A stretch of DNA of 50,579 nucleotides, from the NCBI GenBank assembly GCA_016291435.1, contig JAEEXH010000011.1:1-50579 (forward strand), read 5' to 3'. The translations under genes and the position numbers were made by a program. The notes beneath the pieces were generated by a model that was not told the DNA's origin, did no database searches, and was given only the letters and a program-made list of their open reading frames with translations. This document shows, piece by piece, positions 6,699 to 15,406 of this stretch. How positions within the stretch are numbered: position 1 is the first letter of the stretch; every line of letters begins with the position of its first letter. The stretch comes from Oscillospiraceae bacterium (GTDB lineage Bacteria; Bacillota; Clostridia; Oscillospirales; Ruminococcaceae).

Positions 6699-7372
6699 GT
6701 CTCTTCTCCGCTGATCCGGTAACCGATGCCGCGCACGGTTTCGATGCAGCTCCCCGCCGCGCCGAGCTTTGCGCGCAGCGAGCGGATATGCACATCGAGC
6801 GTGCGGTTCTCGGGCTCTGCATAGAGCCCCCAGACCCGTTCAAGCAGCGTCTCGCGGGTCATGACCAGACCCATATGCTCCAGAAGGGTGCAGAGCAGCA
6901 TGAACTCCTTGTTCGTGAGCTGAATTTCCCGCCCGTCTGCCTGCACGATATGCTTCTCCGGGCAGACATAGAGCGTACCGCGGCGATATTCCGTTATGGC
7001 GGGCTTCGGCTTTGTGCGCCGCAGCACTGCACGGATCCGTGCGACCAGCTCCATCATGCCGAAGGGCTTTGCAATATAGTCGTCTGCGCCCGCATCCAGC
7101 CCGGTCACGCGGTCGAATTCGGTATTTTTCGCTGTGAGCATGATGACGGGAATCTCCGCCGTCTCGGGGTATTTCCGCATCGAGCGCAGCACAGAGATGC
7201 CGTCCTCATGCGGCAGCATAATATCGAGCAGCACAAGCTCAGGCTTCTTTGCAGCGAGCGCCGCACGGAACCGCTCCGGCGTCTCAAAGCCCTCCGCTGC
7301 CATGCCCTGACTTTCCAGCGCATAGATCACGAGCTTACGGATGCTGTCGTCGTCCTCAAGAATATAGATCAT
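6695..7372 (-). CDS. OmpR/PhoB-type response regulator
   Basis: 225 residues. Receiver domain 1-115 with the acidic pocket (LEDDDS), phospho-acceptor Asp50 (LVLLDIMLP), Thr80 and Lys102 (AKPFG). Winged-helix DNA-binding domain about 125-222 with LTNKEFMLLCTLLE, TLDVHIRSLRAKLG and VRGIGYRI. This is a PhoB-family transcription factor paired with the downstream kinase. Start chosen by GGAGG 7 bp upstream of the ATG at 7372. It lies 70 bp below the esterase gene, so it may be read from the long upstream unit. No nearby phosphate or pst genes support a phosphate role. Confidence 0.93.
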   Translation of the reverse strand: MIYILEDDDSIRKLVIYALESQGMAAEGFETPERFRAALAAKKPELVLLDIMLPHEDGISVLRSMRKYPETAEIPVIMLTAKNTEFDRVTGLDAGADDYIAKPFGMMELVARIRAVLRRTKPKPAITEYRRGTLYVCPEKHIVQADGREIQLTNKEFMLLCTLLEHMGLVMTRETLLERVWGLYAEPENRTLDVHIRSLRAKLGAAGSCIETVRGIGYRISGEET

Positions 7373-7442
7373 CAGGAACCTCCGGCTGAAAACCGGCGCT
7401 GCCGCAAGCTGTGCAGCAGACCGGTGAGATCGGGCAGCGGGT

Positions 7443-9047
7443 TCAGTCTGCCGCTGCGCCGGGATATGTCGCTTTCAGATATTCTGTCAGCATTTCAGGG
7501 ATATACTGGTAATGATGCGATTCGTAGAGCTTGCAGGTCAGATCGGCGCCGTGCGCTTCGAGGCGGTTTTTGAGCTTTTCCACGCCTTCCAGCGTCGTGT
7601 CGCGCCCGTTATAGCTGTCCGCGTAGTCGGGATCCTCCTGCGCGCCCGCACAGAGAAACACGGTTTTGTTCATCTTCTCATTGCGGTCGAAATAGCCGTA
7701 ATCGTTCAGCACTTCGTCGATCGCGGCACTGTTGCCGAAATGGTCGAGATAGTTGTATAAGCCCCAGAGCGCCGGGCTGCCGATGATGTATTTCCCGAAC
7801 GGCTGATTTTCATACAGGTCGGATTTACACAGCGCGTTGTGTGCAAATACACCGCCGTCGGAATGCCCGTACAGCGTGGATGCCGCATAGTCGATGCGGT
7901 AGCATTCGCCGAGATAGGGCATCAGGTTGTCGGTGACAAAATCGAGCAGCTTGTCGCGTTCGATCACCAGATCGTTGTAACGGCCGTCTCCTTCGGCGCC
8001 GTCGCGATTGTAGCCGTATCCGAGCGTCACGAGCAGCACAGGCGCCGCCTCACCCTCCGCGATCAGCTTTCGGAGCGCCGGCACATTGCCGAAGCGCCAG
8101 ACCGCGTCCGTCAGCAGAAACACAGGATATGCCCTGCTGCTGTCATAGTCCGGCGGGAGCGTCACATGCACGAGAAAATCGGTGCGCATCTCCTCATCGT
8201 AGATCTCGATCTCCTCAACCGCATCCCGGATCGCCTCCACCTCGCTGCGGTCATATTCCCATTTGTCGCGGTAATCGACATATTCGCCGCTGCCGCCCTC
8301 ATAAAGCGACAGATCTGACGGATCGACGGTGCCCTCCGGGAGCGTTTCGTAGGTCTTGCCGAGATAGGCGTCATAGGCGATCTGCATGCGCTCTGCTTCC
8401 AGATCGGCTTCTGCTTCGCTGAATCCGTTTTCGATGGAATCTTCCCGGATATGGCTGAGATAATCCTCCATTGTATCAAAGGAATACTCCGTCGATTCAA
8501 TCTTTTCATCCTCGCCCATACTGGAGGAGACTAAGCCAAACGGGTTGCCTTCCGTAAACGCCGTCTCATCCGGCAGCGGATATGACAGCATCACGCCGTC
8601 CACAAGCACATACTGCGCGTAAGTGGACAGCCCCTCGCCGGTCTCCTCAGCGTTTTTGATCCAAGCCAGCAACTCCTCATACTCCGAATCGTTCTTCTCC
8701 TTGCGTGCGTACTCGGCATATTCGCGGAGCTCCTCGATCGTGATGGTGTGGAATTCGATCTCCACCTTAGGCGCCGTATCGGGCTGCGGCGCCTCTGCGG
8801 CAGGCTCTGCTTCCGGGGGCGGATCGAGCAGCGTGAGCCCGTGGCGGGACACACGCGACCGCTCGGTCTCCGTCATTTTGTTGACAAGCGTGATTTCCGC
8901 TGCGGGCGGCTCTGCCTGTGAAGCATCTGTTGTCTCCGCGGAGCTTGCCGCATCCTGACTGCCTGAAGGCAGCGAGCCATTATTGCCGCACGCGGCCGCC
9001 GGAAGCAGCAGCACGCAGGCACACAGCAGCGCAATGTATTTTTTCAT
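7443..9047 (-). CDS. Lipoprotein esterase, putative (esterase D / PF00756-like)
   Basis: 534 residues from the ATG with AAAGG 6 bp upstream. Lipoprotein signal peptide ending PAAAC (Cys about 20), then a Ser/Ala/Glu-rich linker. About residues 30-290 form an acidic, helical, unassigned region. The C-terminal 240 residues are an alpha/beta hydrolase of the Fes/esterase-D type: VHVTLPPDYDSSRAYPVFLL, VLLVTLGYGYNR, nucleophile elbow LYGHSDGG, and a likely catalytic His in YESHHYQYIPEM. It acts outside the membrane, on ester-linked sugar, phenolic or siderophore substrates by family analogy; the real substrate is unknown. The long N-terminal region is unusual for the family. Confidence 0.75.
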   Translation of the reverse strand: MKKYIALLCACVLLLPAAACGNNGSLPSGSQDAASSAETTDASQAEPPAAEITLVNKMTETERSRVSRHGLTLLDPPPEAEPAAEAPQPDTAPKVEIEFHTITIEELREYAEYARKEKNDSEYEELLAWIKNAEETGEGLSTYAQYVLVDGVMLSYPLPDETAFTEGNPFGLVSSSMGEDEKIESTEYSFDTMEDYLSHIREDSIENGFSEAEADLEAERMQIAYDAYLGKTYETLPEGTVDPSDLSLYEGGSGEYVDYRDKWEYDRSEVEAIRDAVEEIEIYDEEMRTDFLVHVTLPPDYDSSRAYPVFLLTDAVWRFGNVPALRKLIAEGEAAPVLLVTLGYGYNRDGAEGDGRYNDLVIERDKLLDFVTDNLMPYLGECYRIDYAASTLYGHSDGGVFAHNALCKSDLYENQPFGKYIIGSPALWGLYNYLDHFGNSAAIDEVLNDYGYFDRNEKMNKTVFLCAGAQEDPDYADSYNGRDTTLEGVEKLKNRLEAHGADLTCKLYESHHYQYIPEMLTEYLKATYPGAAAD

Positions 9048-9074
9048 AGAATGCCTTTCTGAACTGTCTGACAA

Positions 9075-11705
9075 TTATCCGTGCAGCATGCCGGTGAGAT
9101 CGAGCAGCAGCTCGCGGCATTCCGCATCGGAAAGCTCATTCACATGCGTCTTGGAAAGCTGCGCGATCACCTGTGCATCCGCATCCGCCGAGAAGGACAT
9201 CTGCCCGGCGCTCTCTGCGGCAAGCTGCATCGCACGCGCTTCCTTTTCCGCACGGCTCTGTGCCTCAAGCTCCGAGAGCAGCGCACGCGCACGGTTTGTC
9301 ACAGCCGTCGGCAGTCCCGCCAGCTTTGCAACCTCGATGCCGTAACTGTCATCGGCAGCACCGGACACGATCTTGCGCAGGAACCGAATCGTATCTCCGT
9401 GCTTTTTCACGGCGACACTGAGATTCCGCACGCCCTCGCACTGTCCCTCCAGCATCGTCAGCTCATGGTAATGCGTCGCAAAGAGCGTCTTGCAGCCGAT
9501 CTTCTTGCCCGCGATAAATTCCGCGACCGCCCTTGCAATGCTGATGCCGTCGAATGTGGAGGTGCCGCGCCCGACCTCATCGAGAATCACAAGGCTGTTC
9601 TTCGTTGCATGCTTCAGAATATCGGAGACCTCGTGCATCTCGACCATGAATGTCGATTCGCCCGCGGTCAGGTCATCCGAAGCGCCGACGCGCGTGAAGA
9701 TCTGATCGACAACCGAGATCTTTGCATAGGATGCCGGGACAAAGCTGCCCATCTGCGCCATCAGCACGATGAGCGCCGTCTGCCGCATATAGGTTGATTT
9801 GCCGCTCATATTGGGCCCCGTGATGATCGCAAGGCGGTTTGCCTTCGTATCGAGCAGCACATCATTCGGCACAAAGACCGTGTCGGTGAGCGTCTGCTCG
9901 ACAACCGGGTGCCGCCCGTCCTTGATCTCGATGCGACCGTCTACGGCGATCTCCGGCTTGCAGTATTCGTTTTCCATTGCGGTCAGCGCAAGCGAGCAGA
10001 GCACATCGACCGCTGCAACGGCGGCTGCCGTCTCCTGCACGGTCGCGAGCTGCTGTGCGACAAATTCCCGCAGCTCCGTGAAGATCTGTGCTTCAAGCGC
10101 GAGTGCCTTGTCCTTCGCGCCGACAATGGTATTCTCCGCATTGCGGAGCTCCTCGGTGATGTACCGTTCGCAGTTGGCAAGCGTCTGCTTGCGGATCCAC
10201 TCCGGCGGCACCTGCTCGTAGTAGGAGCGGGAGACCTCCAGATAGTAGCCGAAGACACGGTTATAGCCCGTTTTCAGATTCTTGATGCCGGTGCGCTCCT
10301 TCTCGCGTGCTTCGATCTCCGCGATGAGATCGGTGCCGTGGTTCATCGCATGGCGGAAGCCGTCGAGCTCCGCATGGAAGCCGTCGCGGATGACGCCGCC
10401 GTCCTTGACCTGCACAGGCGGCTCATCGACCAGTGCGCGCTCAATGAGCTCCGATATATCGTTGAGCGGCGAGATCTCGCCCTCGAGCTTTGTCAGCAGC
10501 TTCGACTGCGGGAGCTTTTTAAGCAGTGTCTTGACATCCGGCAGACGGAGCGCCGTCTGCGAGAGTGCTTTCAGGTCACGCGGGGTCGCCTTCTGGAACA
10601 TGACGCGAGACATGAGGCGCTCAAGGTCAAAGACCTGATCGAGCAGATCGCGCAGCTCCATCATCGTGACGCTCTGCTTCGTCAGCAGCTCGACCGCATT
10701 CAGCCTATCCATGATCGCGACAGGTGCCGTCAGCGGCTGCTCAAGCCATGTGCGGAGCATGCGTCTGCCCATCGCTGTCTCGGTCTTATCGAGCACGCCG
10801 AGCAGCGAGCCCTTTTTCTCATGCGAACGCAGCGTTTCTGTCAGCTCAAGATTGCGCCGTGCGGCGGCATCGAGCCCCATGATGCTGTCCTTGCCGTGCA
10901 GTGTGATGCCCGTGAATCTGCCGACCAGCGCGCGCTGTGTCTCTGCGATATACTGGAACAGTCCGCTGATGACTGCCGCATCGGTGCCGTTTTCGGTGAT
11001 GCCGAGCGCCTTGAAGCTCTCCGCGGAAAACTGCTTTAAGACAGTCTCGCGCTGAAGGGCAGGCGAAAAGCATTCATCGTCGCGGAGCGTGACCATGCAG
11101 CCCGTTCGCGTTTTCAGAAAGGCGGCGACGGGCTTGTAATCGAGGAATTCCTTTGTGATGAGCAGCTCCGAGGGGTGATAGCGGTCGAGCAGCGAGATGA
11201 GCTCATCCGTGCGCGACTTGCCCTCCAGACGGTGCAGCTCCACAGCGCCGGTCGAAATATCCGCCGCCGCAAATGCAATTTCCTCGCCACAGCCCCATAC
11301 CGCGGCGAGGTAATTACAGCTTGATTCATCAAGCATCGAGGATTCGATCAGCGTGCCGGGCGTGACCACGCGGATGACACCGCGCTCCACGAGCCCCTTT
11401 GCAAGCGCCGGATCCTCCATCTGCTCGCAGATCGCGACGCGGTAGCCAAGATTCACGAGCCGCTTGAGATACTGCTCCACTGCATGATAGGGCACGCCGC
11501 ACATCGGGGCGCGCTCAGGCAGTCCGCAGTCTCTGCCGGTGAGCGTCAGCTCCAGCAGCTTCGAGACAAGAATCGCGTCGTCAAAAAACATCTCGTAGAA
11601 ATCGCCGAGCCGGAAGAACACGATCGCGTCACCGGACGCATCCTTCACGGCAAGATACTGCTGCATCATCGGCGAGAGCTTCGAGCGGTCGATCTCCATG
11701 CCCAT
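9075..11705 (-). CDS. mutS: DNA mismatch repair protein MutS
   Basis: 876 residues, normal for MutS1. Mismatch-reading Phe-X-Glu is present (GDFYEMF, Phe36/Glu38). Connector and lever domains are followed by the ATPase: Walker A GPNMSGKSTYMRQ, Walker B LVILDEVGRGTSTFDG and the downstream FATHYHELT. It recognises mismatches in newly copied DNA. mutL is not in the window. The ATG overlaps the ymcA stop by one base (TGATG), so translation is coupled. Synteny with miaB and ymcA is conserved in Firmicutes. Confidence 0.97.
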   Translation of the reverse strand: MGMEIDRSKLSPMMQQYLAVKDASGDAIVFFRLGDFYEMFFDDAILVSKLLELTLTGRDCGLPERAPMCGVPYHAVEQYLKRLVNLGYRVAICEQMEDPALAKGLVERGVIRVVTPGTLIESSMLDESSCNYLAAVWGCGEEIAFAAADISTGAVELHRLEGKSRTDELISLLDRYHPSELLITKEFLDYKPVAAFLKTRTGCMVTLRDDECFSPALQRETVLKQFSAESFKALGITENGTDAAVISGLFQYIAETQRALVGRFTGITLHGKDSIMGLDAAARRNLELTETLRSHEKKGSLLGVLDKTETAMGRRMLRTWLEQPLTAPVAIMDRLNAVELLTKQSVTMMELRDLLDQVFDLERLMSRVMFQKATPRDLKALSQTALRLPDVKTLLKKLPQSKLLTKLEGEISPLNDISELIERALVDEPPVQVKDGGVIRDGFHAELDGFRHAMNHGTDLIAEIEAREKERTGIKNLKTGYNRVFGYYLEVSRSYYEQVPPEWIRKQTLANCERYITEELRNAENTIVGAKDKALALEAQIFTELREFVAQQLATVQETAAAVAAVDVLCSLALTAMENEYCKPEIAVDGRIEIKDGRHPVVEQTLTDTVFVPNDVLLDTKANRLAIITGPNMSGKSTYMRQTALIVLMAQMGSFVPASYAKISVVDQIFTRVGASDDLTAGESTFMVEMHEVSDILKHATKNSLVILDEVGRGTSTFDGISIARAVAEFIAGKKIGCKTLFATHYHELTMLEGQCEGVRNLSVAVKKHGDTIRFLRKIVSGAADDSYGIEVAKLAGLPTAVTNRARALLSELEAQSRAEKEARAMQLAAESAGQMSFSADADAQVIAQLSKTHVNELSDAECRELLLDLTGMLHG

Positions 11706-12118
11706 CAGTGGCAGCCTGCACAGCCGGAGCAGTCGCCGGAGCAGCCTGCTGCAACGGTAATGTCAAAATTGTCGGGGTCCTGTCCCGCGGCGCTCATCGC
11801 GATGACGCGGTTGATGCCGTCCAGAAGCTGCTCGAAATCCGCACGCGCACCCTGATAGACCGCCATCGTCGGGTGACCCATGATCTCGCCGTAGAGCGCA
11901 CGGACCTCCTCGCCGAGCGCACGGACTCTGTCCGCATCCTGCTCAGGCGCATCCTCTGCGTTGCCGAGGTCGAGCCGCTTCTGATTGAACGCTGCGATCA
12001 GCTCCTGAAGCTTCTCGTCCTTGTCGTTGTCCTCAGCCGCCTTGCGGAATGCAAGGTAGCGCTCGTCCTGCTGGAGCGCCTTGCCGAGTGCCTTTGCCAT
12101 TTCCAGTAAATCTGCCAT
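11705..12118 (-). CDS. ymcA: YlbF/YmcA family RNA-processing cofactor with Cys tail
   Basis: 137 residues. A helical YlbF/YmcA domain (about 1-115) is followed by a C-terminal tail GCSGDCSGCAGCH with four Cys and a His. In Bacillus, YmcA (RicA) joins YlbF and YaaT in a complex carrying [4Fe-4S] clusters that tunes RNase Y cleavage, competence and biofilm formation. The tail here fits cluster binding. Position between miaB and mutS argues for YmcA rather than YlbF. Partners are not in the window. AAAGGAG lies 10 bp upstream of the ATG. Confidence 0.8.
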   Translation of the reverse strand: MADLLEMAKALGKALQQDERYLAFRKAAEDNDKDEKLQELIAAFNQKRLDLGNAEDAPEQDADRVRALGEEVRALYGEIMGHPTMAVYQGARADFEQLLDGINRVIAMSAAGQDPDNFDITVAAGCSGDCSGCAGCH

Positions 12119-12173
12119 GATCCTGATTCTCCTTTATATTGATTGGATTGTATAAACTGAATTTGCGTGCCGC

Positions 12174-13130
12174 TCATTCCCGCACATCCAGCACCTCATT
12201 GGCGGCGAGCCATTTGAGGAACTCATAGCGTGCGCGGTCGCGGCATTCGGGCTTTGCCATGTAGTACATGTAATGCTCCGCAAGGTTCAGCGTATCGAAG
12301 GTGCGTCCCTCGAGCTTGAACTGCTCAAAGCCCATCGGGATGTATGTCTCCCAGATCTCATCCGGCGTGATGTGGTTTTTCAGCCCGGTGATGTCAAAGA
12401 GGCTGCGTTCCGCACAGGGACATTCCGAGAACTGCCGGATCTCCGGGTGCGCCTTCAGCAGCGCACTTTCATCAAAGGGCATGTTGCGGAAGCGCTTCAC
12501 ATGCTCTGCATAGGCGATCTGCTGCAGACCGATCGCTTCATAATGCGCCGAACGCCGCGGGCATCCGGGATTGCAGCAGGCATTGACCAGCAGCTCGCAC
12601 TTTTTCTTGTCGGGAATCTTCCTGAGCGTCTCAAAGTCGTGATTCAGGTCGTAGTCGATGACAACGATGTGATAATCCTTTTCCACCTCGCTGACGAGCG
12701 TGTCCGCATCGGTGATGCGCTTGCAGGTGGAGCTGGTGATCTTGTAGCGCGGGTAATTTTTGCGGATATACTCCTCCAGCAGCGGCGAGAACACAATGAC
12801 CTCATTGAGCCCGTTGTCGGCGAGGTGCATCACGGTATTGCAGAAATCGTCGCTGAGATGCTTCTTTTCGAGCATTGGGTTCGTGAAGGTGAACCGCAGC
12901 GGGATGCCCTTGTCGTTGAATGTGCGGATGACACCCTTGATAAAGCTCTTGTCGCAGACACCGCCCTGCGTTCTGCCGCCGTTCCAGAGAGAAGGCGGGA
13001 AGACGCCGTAGACGGACGCGATCTCAACGCCCTCGCGGAAATACTGCGGGCGCTTTTCCAGCAGCTCCGCAAAGACTGCGTTGAAGCGGAAATGCCCTGC
13101 AAAATCGGGCAAGTGGAACCTTGCTTTCAT
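12174..13130 (-). CDS. U32-peptidase-like protein
   Basis: 318 residues from MKARFHLPDF; a longer frame exists upstream, but its Arg-rich peptide is not protein-like. A TIM-barrel-type layout is suggested by IASVYGVFPPSLWNGG, RFTFTNPMLEKKHL, NEVIVFSPLLEEYIRK and ITSSTCKRITDADTLV. Cys clusters NACCNPGCPRR and SECPCAERS could bind a metal or Fe-S cluster. FKLEGRTF near the C-terminus resembles the KIEGR signature of U32 proteins. U32 relatives include tRNA and 23S rRNA hydroxylation factors, which would suit its place between miaB and ymcA, but this is inference. The ribosome binding site is weak. Confidence 0.55.
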   Translation of the reverse strand: MKARFHLPDFAGHFRFNAVFAELLEKRPQYFREGVEIASVYGVFPPSLWNGGRTQGGVCDKSFIKGVIRTFNDKGIPLRFTFTNPMLEKKHLSDDFCNTVMHLADNGLNEVIVFSPLLEEYIRKNYPRYKITSSTCKRITDADTLVSEVEKDYHIVVIDYDLNHDFETLRKIPDKKKCELLVNACCNPGCPRRSAHYEAIGLQQIAYAEHVKRFRNMPFDESALLKAHPEIRQFSECPCAERSLFDITGLKNHITPDEIWETYIPMGFEQFKLEGRTFDTLNLAEHYMYYMAKPECRDRARYEFLKWLAANEVLDVRE

Positions 13131-13212
13131 TCTCTGTTCTCTCTTTCTGCCGCAGACCGAAATTCTCTTCATGATACCGCACTGCGGCGAAAAACATCGG
13201 GAAATGCGGCGT

Positions 13213-13983
13213 TTATTTCTTCTTCGGCGCGGTGCGCTTCCCGGCTGCCGGCTTCCGTGCCGGCTGCTTCTTTGCGGGTGCCTTCGCGGGCTGCTCCGGC
13301 GCTGCATCCCCGGCCGCCGGCTGCGGCTCCTCCCCTGCAAATTCGCTCTCGGGAATATAGGTAAACCGGAACGAGATCTGCCCGACGGAGCCGCGCACGG
13401 TGCCCGTGTTGACGCACTGTGCCTTGATCATCGCGGCATTCGGGAGCTGAAGCCGCTCCATCCAGAGATCCTCCAGCACGCAGCAGAGCACCTTGCCCTC
13501 GTGCAGCGCATAGATCTCCATGCGCTTCGGGCAGCCAAGGTCAAGCGCCAGACGCATATATTTGCAGTAGAGGAGATAATCCTCATAGTCCGTGTGTGCA
13601 TCGCCTGCCTGCGATCCCGTGCGCCTGCTGTAAAACACCTTGCCGGGCTCATGGGCAGACTCCGCGTACACATGCGAAGAGAAGAACGCCTTGTCCGCAT
13701 CCTGCAAATCGTAGAAACGGTCCACATCCGATGCGGTGTAATACGCATAGCGGTACAGCACGCCGCGCACACCGCACGCACGCAGAAAGCTGAAAAACGC
13801 GGCTTTGTCCGCTGTGACAAAATCTGCGGCAGGCGCCTCATCGACCGGCACTGCCGTCACCTTCTGTGCCTGCATCTCCGCCGCGAAGCGCTCCGCCTGC
13901 GGAATGCGGTAATCAAGATCCATGATCTCGGAAATAATGTCATGAGATGTCACACTGTAATTCTTCGGGTCCTCAAACGTCAT
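13213..13983 (-). CDS. Conserved hypothetical protein with Lys/Ala/Pro tail
   Basis: 256 residues; not recognised. Residues 1-205 look globular and cytoplasmic, rich in Tyr and Asp (RGVLYRYAYYTASDVDRFYD, YEDYLLYCKYMRLALDLG) with several Cys. The last 45 residues are a basic low-complexity tail of Ala, Lys and Pro ending in KKK, typical of nucleic-acid or ribosome contacts. AAAGGAGG lies 7 bp upstream of the start. It sits 18 bp below miaB in the same run, so an RNA-related role is a guess from context only. Confidence 0.6.
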   Translation of the reverse strand: MTFEDPKNYSVTSHDIISEIMDLDYRIPQAERFAAEMQAQKVTAVPVDEAPAADFVTADKAAFFSFLRACGVRGVLYRYAYYTASDVDRFYDLQDADKAFFSSHVYAESAHEPGKVFYSRRTGSQAGDAHTDYEDYLLYCKYMRLALDLGCPKRMEIYALHEGKVLCCVLEDLWMERLQLPNAAMIKAQCVNTGTVRGSVGQISFRFTYIPESEFAGEEPQPAAGDAAPEQPAKAPAKKQPARKPAAGKRTAPKKK

Positions 13984-14001
13984 TAGAATCCCTCCTTTGT
14001 G

Positions 14002-15369
14002 TTACTGCTTTTCGCCCGAAAGCGCCCAGTTCTTCACGCCGGTAACGCGGACATCGAGCAGACTGCCGATGTCGCTCTCCCCGCCCGGCACCTCAATGAC
14101 GAGCCCCTCGCGTGTTTTGCCGAGCAGGAGCCCTGTCTCCGGGCTGCGCTTCTCTGCGAGCATCCGCACGGTCTTTCCAAGGAAGCGTGCATTCCATTTC
14201 TCGCAGATCTCCTTCTGCCTTGCAAGCAGCCTTGCCATGCGTGCGGCGATCTGCTCCTCGGTCGAGACCTGCGGCATCTCCGCAGCGGGTGTCCCGTCAC
14301 GGCGGCTGTAAATAAAGGTATAGAGATTGTCGTATTTCACATATTCGATGATGCGCATGGTCTCCTCGAAGTCCGCATCGGTCTCCGTCGGGAAGCCGAC
14401 GATCAGGTCGCTCGAGAAGCCGAAATCCGGCGCCTTTGCGCGTGCGTAGTCGATCATCGTGAGATATTTTTCTGCGGTGTATCTGCGGTTCATCGCTTTC
14501 AGTACGGCATCGCTGCCCGACTGCACCGGGAGATGCAGGTGATGCTCAATATGTTCGGAGTCAAGCATCGTGTCGATGAGCTCCGGGGTGGCATCCTTCG
14601 GGTGCGAGCTCATGAAACGGATGATGTAATCGCCGGGAATGGCGTCCAGACGGCGCAGCAGCGCGGGGAAGTTCATTTCCGTTTCAAGCCCTCTGCCGTA
14701 GGAATTGACATTCTGCCCGAGCAGCAGGATCTCCCTGCATCCGTTCGCGATCAGCCCGCGCACCTCCGCTTCGATCGCCTCCGGGGTGCGGCTCCGCTCC
14801 CTGCCGCGCACATAGGGCACGATGCAGTAGGTGCAGAAATTGTTGCAGCCGTACATCACCGGCACGCTCGCCTGAAATGTGCTCTCGCGCACGGTCGGCA
14901 GCGTTTCGTCGGGAAGCCCGGCAAAGGCGAGTGCCTCCGCACGCTTCTGCCCGCGGTAGACCGCCATCAGGCTCTCCGGCAGACGCTCCATCGCGCCCGC
15001 GCCGAGCACCAGATTCACAAACGGATAGGATTTCTTCAGCAGGTCGCGCACCGCCTGCTCCTCTGCCATGCAGCCGCAGAGCCCGACAACCAGACGCGGG
15101 TTCTTCTCGCGGATGGCCTTCAGTGCACCGAGCCGCCCGATCACGCGGCTTTCCGCATGGGCCCGCACGGCACAGGCATTGAAGAGGATGACATCGGCTT
15201 CCTCCGGGGTATCCGTGAGCTCATAGCCGAGATCCTGCAAAATCCCCTTATATTTTTCGCCGTCGCAGAAATTGAGCTGACAGCCGAAGCTCTGCACATG
15301 CGCCTTCGGGCTGTGCGAAAATGTTTCGAGCACTGCGCGGATCTCCTCGCGGATCTGTTGATCTGCCAT
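14002..15369 (-). CDS. miaB: tRNA-2-methylthio-N6-dimethylallyladenosine synthase MiaB
   Basis: 455 residues. The N-terminal UPF0004 domain carries the second-cluster cysteines (QSFGCQLN Cys30, FNACAV Cys66, GCMAEEQ Cys100). The radical-SAM CxxxCxxC is at 175-182 (CNNFCTYC). A C-terminal TRAM domain follows (about 385-450). It methylthiolates A37 of tRNAs reading U-starting codons. MiaB is favoured over MtaB or RimO by the GCMAEEQ, YCIVPYVRGRERSR and LPVQSGSDAVLKAMNRRYT motifs and by synteny with ymcA-mutS. AAAGGAGG lies 8 bp upstream. Confidence 0.95.
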   Translation of the reverse strand: MADQQIREEIRAVLETFSHSPKAHVQSFGCQLNFCDGEKYKGILQDLGYELTDTPEEADVILFNACAVRAHAESRVIGRLGALKAIREKNPRLVVGLCGCMAEEQAVRDLLKKSYPFVNLVLGAGAMERLPESLMAVYRGQKRAEALAFAGLPDETLPTVRESTFQASVPVMYGCNNFCTYCIVPYVRGRERSRTPEAIEAEVRGLIANGCREILLLGQNVNSYGRGLETEMNFPALLRRLDAIPGDYIIRFMSSHPKDATPELIDTMLDSEHIEHHLHLPVQSGSDAVLKAMNRRYTAEKYLTMIDYARAKAPDFGFSSDLIVGFPTETDADFEETMRIIEYVKYDNLYTFIYSRRDGTPAAEMPQVSTEEQIAARMARLLARQKEICEKWNARFLGKTVRMLAEKRSPETGLLLGKTREGLVIEVPGGESDIGSLLDVRVTGVKNWALSGEKQ

Positions 15370-15406
15370 GCAGCAGTCCTCCTTTTCATTTCATGTGCGT
15401 CACGGC

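Noticed and set aside
12174-13340. Longer start of the U32-like gene
   Set aside because: The extra 70 residues are mostly Arg, Ser and Pro and overlap the end of the upstream gene; the internal ATG at 13130 begins protein-like sequence.
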